Origin: TMED26 sp002694075
Lineage (GTDB): Bacteria > Pseudomonadota > Alphaproteobacteria > Thalassobaculales > Thalassobaculaceae
Assembly (NCBI GenBank): GCA_036160575.1
Contig: JAYYDT010000105.1
Span: 1-9,567 of the forward strand
Direction: 5' to 3'
Length of the DNA: 9,567 nucleotides
In this document: positions 1 to 6,284 of the stretch, piece after piece
Numbering within the stretch: the stretch's first letter is position 1
How the letters are laid out: every line of letters starts with the position of its first letter
Made by a program: the position numbers and the translations under genes
The notes under the pieces: generated by a model
Told to the model about the DNA's origin: nothing
Seen by the model: the letters and a program-made list of their open reading frames with translations, nothing else
Database searches by the model: none

Positions 1-226
1 GATCACCATTAACGGCATGGTGATCTTGAATGACGACGCCGTGCTGGATGGGTATTTTGAAGACCGGGTGATCGGCGGCCCGGATGCTTTCGTTGAGGCG
101 GCGGCCGACTACACCGATTACGCCAAAGCCATCCGACGCAAATTGATCCGCGAAATTCGCGGCCTGGACATTGTGCGTGCGCCGGCCCGGCAAGTCGGCG
201 CCCTGCCGGCCGCCGCCGGTGACTAG
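1..226 (+). CDS. DUF1194 domain protein, C-terminal fragment
   Basis: This is the last ~74 codons of a gene that starts before the window; the first complete codon is at base 2 and the stop is TAG at 224-226. The fragment reads I-T-I-N-G-M-V-I-L-N-D, then Y-F-E-D-R-V-I-G-G-P-D-A-F-V, then A-I-R-R-K-L-I-R-E-I. From memory, these three blocks are typical of the C-terminus of DUF1194 proteins: exported or periplasmic proteins with a von Willebrand factor A-like fold, common in alphaproteobacteria and of unknown function. The MIDAS metal site would lie in the missing N-terminal part and cannot be checked. The last ~15 residues are a low-complexity Ala/Pro tail. The internal ATG at 17 lies inside the conserved block and is not a start. 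The stop overlaps the stop of the convergent deacetylase-family gene. Confidence 0.8.
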   Translation, partial: ITINGMVILNDDAVLDGYFEDRVIGGPDAFVEAAADYTDYAKAIRRKLIREIRGLDIVRAPARQVGALPAAAGD

Positions 227-1254
227 CGAGCGGTCTCGAAGGCGCCCAGAAAGCGCGTCAGGTTGGTGCCGAGTTGGGGCGAGATATAGCCGCCTTCCTG
301 GACCAAGACTGTTGGCCAACGGCGGTCGGCGACGGCCGCCGCGATGCGCGCGAAGCCGTCGGTGGTGATTGCCAAAAAGGCCAGCGGATCGGCCTCCGAC
401 GCGTCCAGCCCCAAGGCCAGAACCAGAATGTCCGGCTTAAAATCGGCCACCCGATTAAGGGCGCCGTCAAGGGCCGCGAGAAAACGGTCGTCGCCGGTTC
501 CCCGGGGCTGCGGCAGGTTCAGATTGAAGCCCGTTCCGGCGCCGCGCCCGGTCTCTTCGGCATAACCGGCGAAATAGGGATAGAAGGTGGCCGGGTCGCC
601 ATGCAGCGAGACGGTCAGCACATCGTCGCGGTCGTAGAAGATGCCCTGGGTGCCGTTGCCGTGATGGACGTCGACATCCAAGATGGCGACGCGGTCGGCG
701 CCTTGGTCGCGGCAGTACTGGGCGGCGATGGCGCTATTGTTGAGAAAACAAAAGCCGCCGGCCATATCGTGATAGGCGTGGTGGCCGGGCGGCCGGCAGA
801 GGGCATAAGCTTCGCCGGCGCGCCCGGCGAGGACATGGTCGGCGGCGGCGAGCGCGCTGTCGGCGGCGGCTCGCGCGGCGTCCCAGGTGGCGGGGCCGAT
901 CGGGCAGGCGGTGTCGGTCTGATAATATCCCGCCAACCCGATAATGTCGGTCGGCTTGGTCGCCATGTTCCGCCCCGGGTGGATATTGGGGATGATTTCC
1001 GGTGCGTAGTCGGCCTGTGCCGACCACAGCGCCCAAGCGGTTTCCAGATATTCCAGATAGCCGGCGTCGTGCACGCGCCGCACCGGCGCCAGCCCAAATT
1101 TCGGCGGATTTTGAACGACGTGGCCACCGGCGGTCACGGCGTCGAGAAAGATGCGCCCGCGCTCGGGCACTTCCGGATTGGCTTTGGCCTGGCCGCGGTT
1201 GATGAATTTGGACGGGTTATGCCGCGCATGGTCGGGATTGTGGAAAACCTGCAT
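223..1254 (-). CDS. Histone deacetylase / acetylpolyamine amidohydrolase family protein
   Basis: A 343-residue zinc-dependent deacetylase-fold hydrolase (arginase/deacetylase superfamily), expected to cleave an acetyl or acyl amide in the cytoplasm. Visible motifs are R-P-P-G-H-H at 154-159, D-V-D-V-H-H-G-N-G-T at 193-202, L-G-L-D-A at 281-285 and E-G-G-Y at 320-323. These give zinc ligands D195, H197 and D284, the His pair H158/H159, and catalytic Tyr Y323. As I recall it, Mycoplana ramosa APAH (341 residues) has these residues at the same numbers, which supports this clade and this start. The ATG at 1254 has AAGGAGA seven bases upstream; an in-frame start at 1275 would place that site inside the gene. 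The three Glu residues linked to polyamine binding in APAH (17, 106, 117) align with Phe17, Ile105 and Ala116 here, so acetylpolyamine may not be the substrate. It is transcribed divergently from the M20 amidohydrolase gene. Confidence 0.9.
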   Translation of the reverse strand: MQVFHNPDHARHNPSKFINRGQAKANPEVPERGRIFLDAVTAGGHVVQNPPKFGLAPVRRVHDAGYLEYLETAWALWSAQADYAPEIIPNIHPGRNMATKPTDIIGLAGYYQTDTACPIGPATWDAARAAADSALAAADHVLAGRAGEAYALCRPPGHHAYHDMAGGFCFLNNSAIAAQYCRDQGADRVAILDVDVHHGNGTQGIFYDRDDVLTVSLHGDPATFYPYFAGYAEETGRGAGTGFNLNLPQPRGTGDDRFLAALDGALNRVADFKPDILVLALGLDASEADPLAFLAITTDGFARIAAAVADRRWPTVLVQEGGYISPQLGTNLTRFLGAFETAR

Positions 1255-1261
1255 GTCGCCG

Positions 1262-1268
1262 TCTCCTT
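1262..1268 (-). promoter_or_regulatory. Ribosome binding site that decides the deacetylase start
   Basis: The minus strand reads AAGGAGA here, seven bases before the ATG at 1254. It is a strong Shine-Dalgarno match. It falls inside the coding sequence if the longer start at 1275 is used, so it argues for the shorter protein, which begins M-Q-V-F-H like other family members. Confidence 0.75.
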
Positions 1269-1290
1269 CGCGCACGATCCAAGGACCGAC

Positions 1291-1318
1291 AGTTTAAGCG
1301 GGTGCGGCCAATCGACAA
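1291..1318 (-). promoter_or_regulatory. Candidate sigma-70-type promoter for the deacetylase-family gene
   Basis: On the minus strand TTGTCG (1318-1313) and TAAACT (1296-1291) are separated by 16 bases. Each matches four of six positions of the TTGACA and TATAAT consensus. The predicted transcript start would lie about 30 bases upstream of the ATG at 1254. This is a weak match judged by eye in the 129-base divergent spacer. In the other direction I see only a poorer pair (TTGCGG at 1325 and TACGCT at 1348, spacing 17) for the M20 gene. Confidence 0.25.
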
Positions 1319-1383
1319 GGGGCATTGCGGCGGGCCGGTGCCGGCGGTACGCTTTTCCGCGCGAAAAAAAGAGGAACAGCGGC

Positions 1384-2568
1384 ATGGCACTGATCACCGA
1401 GATTGTCGATAACCACGCCGAATTGACGGCCATTCGCCGGGATATCCACCGCCATCCCGAACTCGCCTATGAGGAACATCGCACCGCCGATTTGGTGGCC
1501 GAACAACTCCAATCTTATGGCGTTGAGGTCTCACGCGGTTTGGCCGGCACCGGTGTCGTCGGCACGCTCAAGGCCGGCGGCGGCAACCGCGCGGTGGCCC
1601 TACGCGCCGATATGGACGCGCTGGCGATGGATGAGTTGAACACCTTCGAGCACGCCTCGGTTCATGCCGGTAAAATGCATGGCTGCGGCCATGACGGTCA
1701 CACCACCATGTTGCTCGGCGCCGCCCGCCATTTGGCCGCCAAGCCCGATTTCGACGGCACCGTGCATTTCATCTTTCAGCCCGCCGAGGAAGGTTTCGCC
1801 GGCGCCAAGCGCATGATCGAGGAAGGGTTGTTCGATCAGTTTCTGGTCGAGAACGTTTGGGGCATGCACAATTATCCGACCATTCCGACCGGTCATTTCG
1901 CGACTCGCACCGGCCCGTTCCTGCCCTGTTCGGACACTATCGAGGTGACCGTCAACGGGGTCGGTGGCCATGGCGCGCAACCGCATTTGGCGCGCAGCCC
2001 AGTCAACGCCGCCTGCGCCATTATTCAATCGGTAAACGAGTTTCTGGCCCAAGAGATCGATACCCAGTTCCCGACCACCTTCACGGTCGGCCGCATCCAT
2101 GGCGGCGACGCCATCAACGTGATCCCGGACCAGGTGACCTTCGCCGGCACCATGCGCTCGTTCTCCAAAGCGGTGCAGGACCAGTTCGAGGCCGGTCTCC
2201 GGCGCATTGTCGACGGGGTCTGCGGCGCCCGCGGTATTTCCGGCGAGGTGCGCTACGAACGTAATTACCCGGTCTTGGAAAACAGTGCCGAGGAAACCGT
2301 GATCGCCGCCAAAGTGGCCGCCAAGGTGGCCGGACCCGATGCCGTCAACGCTGCCCACCGTCCGATCATGGGGTCGGAGGATTTCGCCTTTATGCTGCAG
2401 GCCAAGCCGGGCAATTACATTTTCATCGGCAATGGCGCCGGCGAGGCGCCCGACGGCCGCGGCGTCTGTATGGTCCACAACCCACGCTACGATTTTAACG
2501 ACGAGATTTTACCGATCGGCGCGACCTATTGGGTCGAATTGGTCAAAGAGTTACTGCCGGCGGCCTGA
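1384..2568 (+). CDS. M20 family metallo-amidohydrolase (hippurate hydrolase / N-acyl amino acid deacylase type)
   Basis: A 394-residue cytoplasmic hydrolase of the M20D group (HipO, IAA-amino-acid hydrolase, AbgB relatives), which splits N-acyl or N-aroyl amino acids into acid and amine using two metal ions. The whole family layout is visible: R-R-D-I-H-R-H-P-E at 18-26, R-A-D-M-D-A-L at 74-80, M-H-G-C-G-H-D-G-H at 98-106 (C101 and H103 metal ligands), Q-P-A-E-E-G at 132-137 (E135 catalytic base, E136 ligand), M-H-N at 161-163 (H162), G-G-D-A-I-N-V-I-P-D in the dimerisation domain, G-S-E-D-F-A-F near residue 338, and H365 in V-H-N-P as the last ligand. The start is the ATG with GAGGA eight bases upstream, just before the conserved N-terminus. 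The frame stays open back to base 274, but that stretch is antisense to the deacetylase gene. First gene of a probable four-gene operon. The acyl group and amino acid cannot be read from sequence. Confidence 0.93.
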   Translation: MALITEIVDNHAELTAIRRDIHRHPELAYEEHRTADLVAEQLQSYGVEVSRGLAGTGVVGTLKAGGGNRAVALRADMDALAMDELNTFEHASVHAGKMHGCGHDGHTTMLLGAARHLAAKPDFDGTVHFIFQPAEEGFAGAKRMIEEGLFDQFLVENVWGMHNYPTIPTGHFATRTGPFLPCSDTIEVTVNGVGGHGAQPHLARSPVNAACAIIQSVNEFLAQEIDTQFPTTFTVGRIHGGDAINVIPDQVTFAGTMRSFSKAVQDQFEAGLRRIVDGVCGARGISGEVRYERNYPVLENSAEETVIAAKVAAKVAGPDAVNAAHRPIMGSEDFAFMLQAKPGNYIFIGNGAGEAPDGRGVCMVHNPRYDFNDEILPIGATYWVELVKELLPAA

Positions 2569-2596
2569 CGCCGCCAGCTGACGGGGAGGGGGGAGC

Positions 2597-3400
2597 ATGA
2601 CATCAACATATCCGGACTATGAAACACTTCAGGTGACGGTCGCCGGGGGGGTCGCCGAAGTCACCATGAACCGGCCGGACAAAGGCAATGCCTTGAACCT
2701 GCAATTGGCCGTCGACTTGCTTGATGCCGCCGACCGGGTGAGCGAGGACGCGGCGGTGCGGGCGGTGCTGTTGACCGGCGCCGGCAAAAGTTTTTGCTTC
2801 GGCGGCGATCTCGCCAGTTTCCACGCCGAGGGCGCGGGTATGGCGCGTCACCTGAAAGATGTGACCGTGCCCTTGCACGCCGCCATTTCACGGCTGACGC
2901 GGATGGACCCGCCGCTCATCGTGGCGGTCAACGGCACCGCCGCCGGCGCCGGATTCAGCCTGGCCCTGATTGGCGATTTGGTGTTATCGGCGGCCTCGGC
3001 CAAATACACCATGGCCTACACCCGCATCGGCGTGTCGCCGGATGGCAGTTCAACCTATTTCCTGCCGCGCGTGGTTGGCCTGCGGCGGGCGCAGGAGTTG
3101 ATGTTCACCAACCGTCTGCTCAGCGCCGAGGAAGCCGCCGAGTGGGGGGTTGTGACCCGGGTGGTGGCCGACGAGGCGCTGATGGACGAGGCGCGGGCGC
3201 TGGCCGCTGAAATGGCCGCTGGGCCGACGCGCGCTTATGGCCAGATTAAAACCCTCCTGGCCTCGACCTTTGGCGCCACGCTGGAAACCCAGATGGAATT
3301 CGAAAGCCTGTCGATCGCCGGCATGGCCAAGACCGCGGATGGTCGCAACGGGATCACCGCTTTCTTGGAAAAGCGCAAAGTCACCTTCACCGGCGACTAG
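2597..3400 (+). CDS. Enoyl-CoA hydratase/isomerase family protein (PaaG-like)
   Basis: A 267-residue crotonase-fold enzyme acting on a CoA thioester in the cytoplasm. Family landmarks: N-R-P-D-K-G-N-A-L-N at 25-34, the first oxyanion-hole segment F-C-F-G-G-D-L at 66-72, the second at N-G-T-A-A-G-A-G-F at 112-120, and S-P-D-G-S-S-T-Y-F-L-P-R at 147-158. Aligned by eye with rat mitochondrial enoyl-CoA hydratase, catalytic Glu144 is missing (a Tyr/Thr is there), while Glu164 matches E167. An Asp (D149) stands in the P-D motif used by PaaG-type isomerases. This favours a double-bond isomerase or another crotonase reaction over simple hydration. GGGGAGG ends seven bases before the ATG. It starts 28 bases after the M20 stop and ends 21 bases before the dehalogenase, so co-transcription is likely. 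Confidence 0.9.
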   Translation: MTSTYPDYETLQVTVAGGVAEVTMNRPDKGNALNLQLAVDLLDAADRVSEDAAVRAVLLTGAGKSFCFGGDLASFHAEGAGMARHLKDVTVPLHAAISRLTRMDPPLIVAVNGTAAGAGFSLALIGDLVLSAASAKYTMAYTRIGVSPDGSSTYFLPRVVGLRRAQELMFTNRLLSAEEAAEWGVVTRVVADEALMDEARALAAEMAAGPTRAYGQIKTLLASTFGATLETQMEFESLSIAGMAKTADGRNGITAFLEKRKVTFTGD

Positions 3401-3421
3401 GCCGCAAACAGGGATTCCACC

Positions 3422-4297
3422 ATGATTGACGACCGCGAGCGCCCGAAAAAACACCTAACGGTTATGGGCAAGTCGATGGCCTATTGCGAGATGGGCGAGG
3501 GCGATCCGATCCTTTTCCTGCATGGCAATCCGACCAGTTCTTATCTATGGCGCAACATCATGCCGTTCGCCGCCGATTTGGGACGCTGCCTGGCGCCCGA
3601 CCTGATCGGCATGGGCGATAGCGACAAGCTCGATAACCCCGGGCCGGAAAGCTATCGGTTCGTCGAGCATCGCGCCTATCTCGACGCCTGGATCGAAGCT
3701 GTCGGGGTGACCGACAATGTCACGCTGGTGATCCACGATTGGGGTTCGGCGCTTGGCTTCGATTGGGCCCGCCGTAATGCCGACCGGGTTAAGGCGATCG
3801 CTTATATGGAAGGCATCGTGCGACCGGTGCTGTGGGAGGAATGGAATCAGCAATCTCGCCCGGTGTTCGAGGGGTTTCGGTCCGAGGCCGGCGAGGCCAT
3901 GGTGCTGCGCAAAAATGTCTTCGTTGAAAAAGTGCTGCCGGGCTCCGTCCTGCGCGGCCTGACCGAGGCCGAGATGACGGTTTACCGCCGGCCTTTTCTG
4001 ACCCCTGGCGAGGACCGCCGGCCGACCCTCAGTTGGCCGCGTCAAATCCCCCTGGCCGGCGAACCGCGAGAGGTCGTCGACATCGTTCAGGAATACGCCG
4101 ATTGGATGGCGACGAACGATTTGCCCAAGCTGTTCGTCAATGCCGAACCGGGCGCGATTTTGGTCGGTGCCCAACGGGAGTTTTGTCGTGGCTGGAAAAA
4201 TCAAACCGAGGTGACGGTTCGCGGCAGTCACTTTATCCAGGAGGACTCGCCGACCGAGATTGGCGAGGCGTTGCACGCCTGGCTATCGGCGCTTTAG
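3422..4297 (+). CDS. Haloalkane dehalogenase, LinB-like (HLD-II)
   Basis: A 291-residue alpha/beta hydrolase expected to turn a haloalkane into an alcohol plus halide with water as the only co-substrate. All catalytic-pentad residues are present: halide-binding N36 (H-G-N-P-T-S-S) and W107, nucleophile D106 (H-D-W-G-S-A-L-G), acid E130 (Y-M-E-G) and base H270 (G-S-H-F-I-Q-E-D-S-P). Each sits exactly two residues before its counterpart in LinB of Sphingobium (N38, W109, D108, E132, H272, as I recall). Other near-identical stretches include R-R-P-T-L-S-W-P-R-Q-I-P and A-E-P-G-A, so this is the LinB branch of subfamily II. Active-site lining differs: Ser175 at LinB Leu177 (tunnel mouth), Val133 at Ala135, Arg134 at Met136; Ala245 matches Ala247. 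No signal peptide is seen. The upstream ribosome site is weak (CAGGGA). No other lindane-pathway gene is in the window. Confidence 0.93.
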   Translation: MIDDRERPKKHLTVMGKSMAYCEMGEGDPILFLHGNPTSSYLWRNIMPFAADLGRCLAPDLIGMGDSDKLDNPGPESYRFVEHRAYLDAWIEAVGVTDNVTLVIHDWGSALGFDWARRNADRVKAIAYMEGIVRPVLWEEWNQQSRPVFEGFRSEAGEAMVLRKNVFVEKVLPGSVLRGLTEAEMTVYRRPFLTPGEDRRPTLSWPRQIPLAGEPREVVDIVQEYADWMATNDLPKLFVNAEPGAILVGAQREFCRGWKNQTEVTVRGSHFIQEDSPTEIGEALHAWLSAL

Positions 4298-4314
4298 GCG
4301 CGGCGGCCGTGGCG

Positions 4315-4971
4315 ATGGGGCGATGGGGCGCCACGGTTATGTTGGCGTTGTTATTGGCCGGCTGCGCCGAATGGCGCTATCTCGCCAACGAGCCGCGTGA
4401 CCAGGGTGCCGGTTATCAGACCGAGCTGCGAACCCTGCCGGCGCGGGCCCGCTGTCTCCTTGAAGGCGGCGCCGGCCAACGACAGGTCGTGGAAACGCCG
4501 ATGCGCTTACCGCTGGCCGCTTTCGCCGATCCGATTTCAGCGACCTGCGAGGCGCCAGGATATTTTCCGCGCAAGGTGCTCGTGCCGCGGGGCGCCCCCG
4601 ACCCGCTGATCCGCAAGCTATTGCGCGGGGGTGTGATAAGCCCCCTTCACGGCCCTTGGCCGCCGGCCCGAGAACGCCAAGGAGCGATCTATCCGCGCTG
4701 GCTTGAAATCGTCCTGGTGCCCCGCACGTTTCCCAGCCTGGCCGCCCGCGACCGCTATTTCGCGGCGCAGGCGGCGGCTCGCTCGAACGCCTGGGCGGCG
4801 TTGCGCACCCGGGTGGTACAAGAATGCTTGGCGGGCTTCGGTGGTGCGCCGGCGCCGAACCGGCAAAACCTGCCGGCGCCATGCGTGCGGGCGCTGGAAC
4901 GCCTCGCCAAACTGCGCGCGCGCGAGTTGGACGCCCTGGAAATCGACCGCCGCCGCACCGGCCTCGAATGA
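4315..4971 (+). CDS. Putative lipoprotein of unknown function
   Basis: A 218-residue protein I do not recognise. The N-terminus is a short hydrophobic signal with a lipobox L-A-G-C at 14-17, so it should be lipidated on Cys17 and anchored in the membrane facing the periplasm. Residues 47-83 contain C47, a T-P pair at 61-62, C78 and G-Y at 82-83. This resembles the small beta-sandwich (PEGA-like) domains of some proteobacterial lipoproteins, where two cysteines could form a disulphide; that is inference. The rest is rich in Arg, Ala and Pro, with a probable helical Ala/Arg segment near 145-165 and two more cysteines (about 167 and 187). The start is uncertain: GTG at 4309 is an alternative, the frame stays open back into the dehalogenase gene, and no clear ribosome site is visible. 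It begins 17 bases after the dehalogenase stop, which suggests translational coupling. Confidence 0.65.
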   Translation: MGRWGATVMLALLLAGCAEWRYLANEPRDQGAGYQTELRTLPARARCLLEGGAGQRQVVETPMRLPLAAFADPISATCEAPGYFPRKVLVPRGAPDPLIRKLLRGGVISPLHGPWPPARERQGAIYPRWLEIVLVPRTFPSLAARDRYFAAQAAARSNAWAALRTRVVQECLAGFGGAPAPNRQNLPAPCVRALERLAKLRARELDALEIDRRRTGLE

Positions 4972-5004
4972 GGGGGCGATCGTTGGCGGGTGGACACGCG
5001 GGCA

Positions 5005-5019
5005 TGATCTGGCCGATCA
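5005..5019. promoter_or_regulatory. Inverted repeat upstream of pntAA
   Basis: A perfect 5-base dyad, TGATC-TGGCC-GATCA, lies about 90 bases before pntAA in the 139-base spacer after the lipoprotein gene. It could be an operator half-site pair but is short enough to occur by chance. Its 7-base separation between TGAT and ATCA differs from the four bases of an FNR/CRP box. The same spacer holds an 8-base palindrome GCGATCGC at 5074-5081. I find no convincing -35/-10 pair or rho-independent terminator in the spacer. Confidence 0.2.
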
Positions 5020-5110
5020 CATCTTGCGTAGTTCCCTTTGAGCAGGCATGTTCCCCCCGCGCCAATGGGTTAGGCGATCGCTCCGCGTGACACAGGAATG
5101 TTCAAAGACC

Positions 5111-6280
5111 ATGCAAATCGCGATTCCGAAAGAAAATCGGCCCGGTGAGCTGCGCGTTGCGGCGTCGCCGGAAACGGTCAAAAAATTCATCACCATGGGA
5201 TTTGACGTGATCGTCGAGAAAGGCGCCGGCGCCGGCGCGTCGATGGCCGACGCCGCCTATGTCGAGGCCGGTGCCAGTTTGGCCGCCGACGGTGCCGAAG
5301 CCTGTGCCGCCGCCGACATCGTGATGAAGGTCCGCAAGCCGATTGGCCCCGGCGCCGAGGTCGCTGGCCAGGCCGACGAGGTGGCGCAGCTGAAAAGCGG
5401 TGCGGTTCTCATCTGCCTGTTGGAGCCGTTCCAGGATCGCCCCTTGATCGACGCTTTGGCGGCGCGTGGCGTCACCGCGTTCGCGTTGGAAATGATTCCC
5501 CGGATCACTCGTGCCCAATCAATGGACGTGTTGTCGAGCCAAGCCAATGTCGCCGGCTACAAGGCCGTACTCGACGCCATCGACGCCTATGGCCGGGCGG
5601 TGCCGATGATGTCGACGGCGGCCGGCCGCGTGGTGCCGGCGCAAGCCTTCATCATGGGGGTCGGTGTCGCCGGTCTTCAGGCCATCGCCACCGCCAAGCG
5701 TTTGGGCGCGGTGGTTTCGGCGACCGATGTGCGACCGGCCACCAAGGAACAGGTCGAGAGCCTGGGTGGCACCTTTGTGGCGGTCGAGAACGAGGAATTC
5801 CTGCAAGCCCAGACTGACGGCGGCTACGCCAAGGAAATGTCCGACGACTACAAACGCCAGCAGGCCGACTTGGTGGCCCAAACCATCACCAAGATGGATA
5901 TTGTCATCACCACCGCCTTGATCCCGGGGCGGCCGGCGCCGGTGTTGGTCACCGAGGACCATATTAAATCGATGAAGCCCGGCGCGGTGGTCGTCGACCT
6001 TGCCGCCGAGGCGGGCGGTAACTGCCCGTTGACCAAGGTCGGCAAAGTGGTGCGCAAGCACGGCGTGACGATCATCGGCCATGGCAATTGGCCGAGCCGG
6101 GTGCCGGAGACCACCAGCCAACTCTACGCCCGTAATCTGCTTAACTTCTTGACCCCGTTGTGGGACCCCGAGGCCAAGGCGCTGACGCTCAACCGCGAGG
6201 ATGAGATTGTCGCCGGCGCGATGGTGACCGAGGGCGGCGCGGTGGTTCATCCGGCGTTGGCCGCCGCCGAAGGAGCGTAA
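5111..6280 (+). CDS. pntAA: NAD(P) transhydrogenase subunit alpha part 1 (NAD(H)-binding domain I)
   Basis: A 389-residue soluble domain I of the proton-translocating transhydrogenase, which binds NAD(H) and passes hydride to NADP(H) on PntB at the cytoplasmic face. It matches R. rubrum PntAA from end to end as I recall it: M-x-I-A-I-P-K-E at the start, P-R-I-T-R-A-Q-S-M-D at 130-139 with the nicotinamide-contacting R131, Q136 and D139 (R127, Q132, D135 in R. rubrum), the Rossmann loop G-V-G-V-A-G at 183-188 ending in D206, the mobile-loop G-G-Y-A-K-E-M with Y239, and E-A-G-G-N-C-P-L. The start is the ATG at 5111, which gives the conserved N-terminus; AGGAA lies 12 bases upstream, a long spacing. 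In-frame starts at 5048 and GTG 5087 would add residues not found in the family. pntAB follows after four bases. Confidence 0.96.
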   Translation: MQIAIPKENRPGELRVAASPETVKKFITMGFDVIVEKGAGAGASMADAAYVEAGASLAADGAEACAAADIVMKVRKPIGPGAEVAGQADEVAQLKSGAVLICLLEPFQDRPLIDALAARGVTAFALEMIPRITRAQSMDVLSSQANVAGYKAVLDAIDAYGRAVPMMSTAAGRVVPAQAFIMGVGVAGLQAIATAKRLGAVVSATDVRPATKEQVESLGGTFVAVENEEFLQAQTDGGYAKEMSDDYKRQQADLVAQTITKMDIVITTALIPGRPAPVLVTEDHIKSMKPGAVVVDLAAEAGGNCPLTKVGKVVRKHGVTIIGHGNWPSRVPETTSQLYARNLLNFLTPLWDPEAKALTLNREDEIVAGAMVTEGGAVVHPALAAAEGA

Positions 6281-6284
6281 ACCG

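Noticed and set aside
274..1383. In-frame upstream extension of the M20 amidohydrolase (764 codons in total)
   Set aside because: The extension is antisense to the conserved deacetylase-family gene and resembles no protein; the family N-terminus and a ribosome site support the start at 1384.
1600..2478. 292-codon minus-strand frame opposite the M20 gene
   Set aside because: Shadow of a clearly conserved plus-strand gene; no recognisable motifs.
3545..4276. 243-codon minus-strand frame opposite the dehalogenase
   Set aside because: Antisense shadow of a gene with a complete catalytic pentad; no motifs of its own.
4033..4314. N-terminal extension of the lipoprotein frame into the dehalogenase gene
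   Set aside because: It overlaps the dehalogenase C-terminal coding region and would bury the lipoprotein signal sequence about 95 residues into the protein.
4337..5065. 242-codon minus-strand frame opposite the lipoprotein
   Set aside because: Arg/Pro/Ala-rich translation without motifs. The plus frame has a lipobox, paired cysteines and a fitting position after the dehalogenase, although the plus gene itself is only moderately certain.
5048..5110. Longer start for pntAA (ATG 5048 or GTG 5087)
   Set aside because: The added residues are absent from the family, whose proteins begin at the M-x-I-A-I-P-K-E block, encoded here from 5111.
5220..5245. GCCGGC-type short repeats in pntAA
   Set aside because: They encode the conserved G-A-G-A-G-A-S segment of domain I and reflect Gly/Ala codons, not a separate repeat element.
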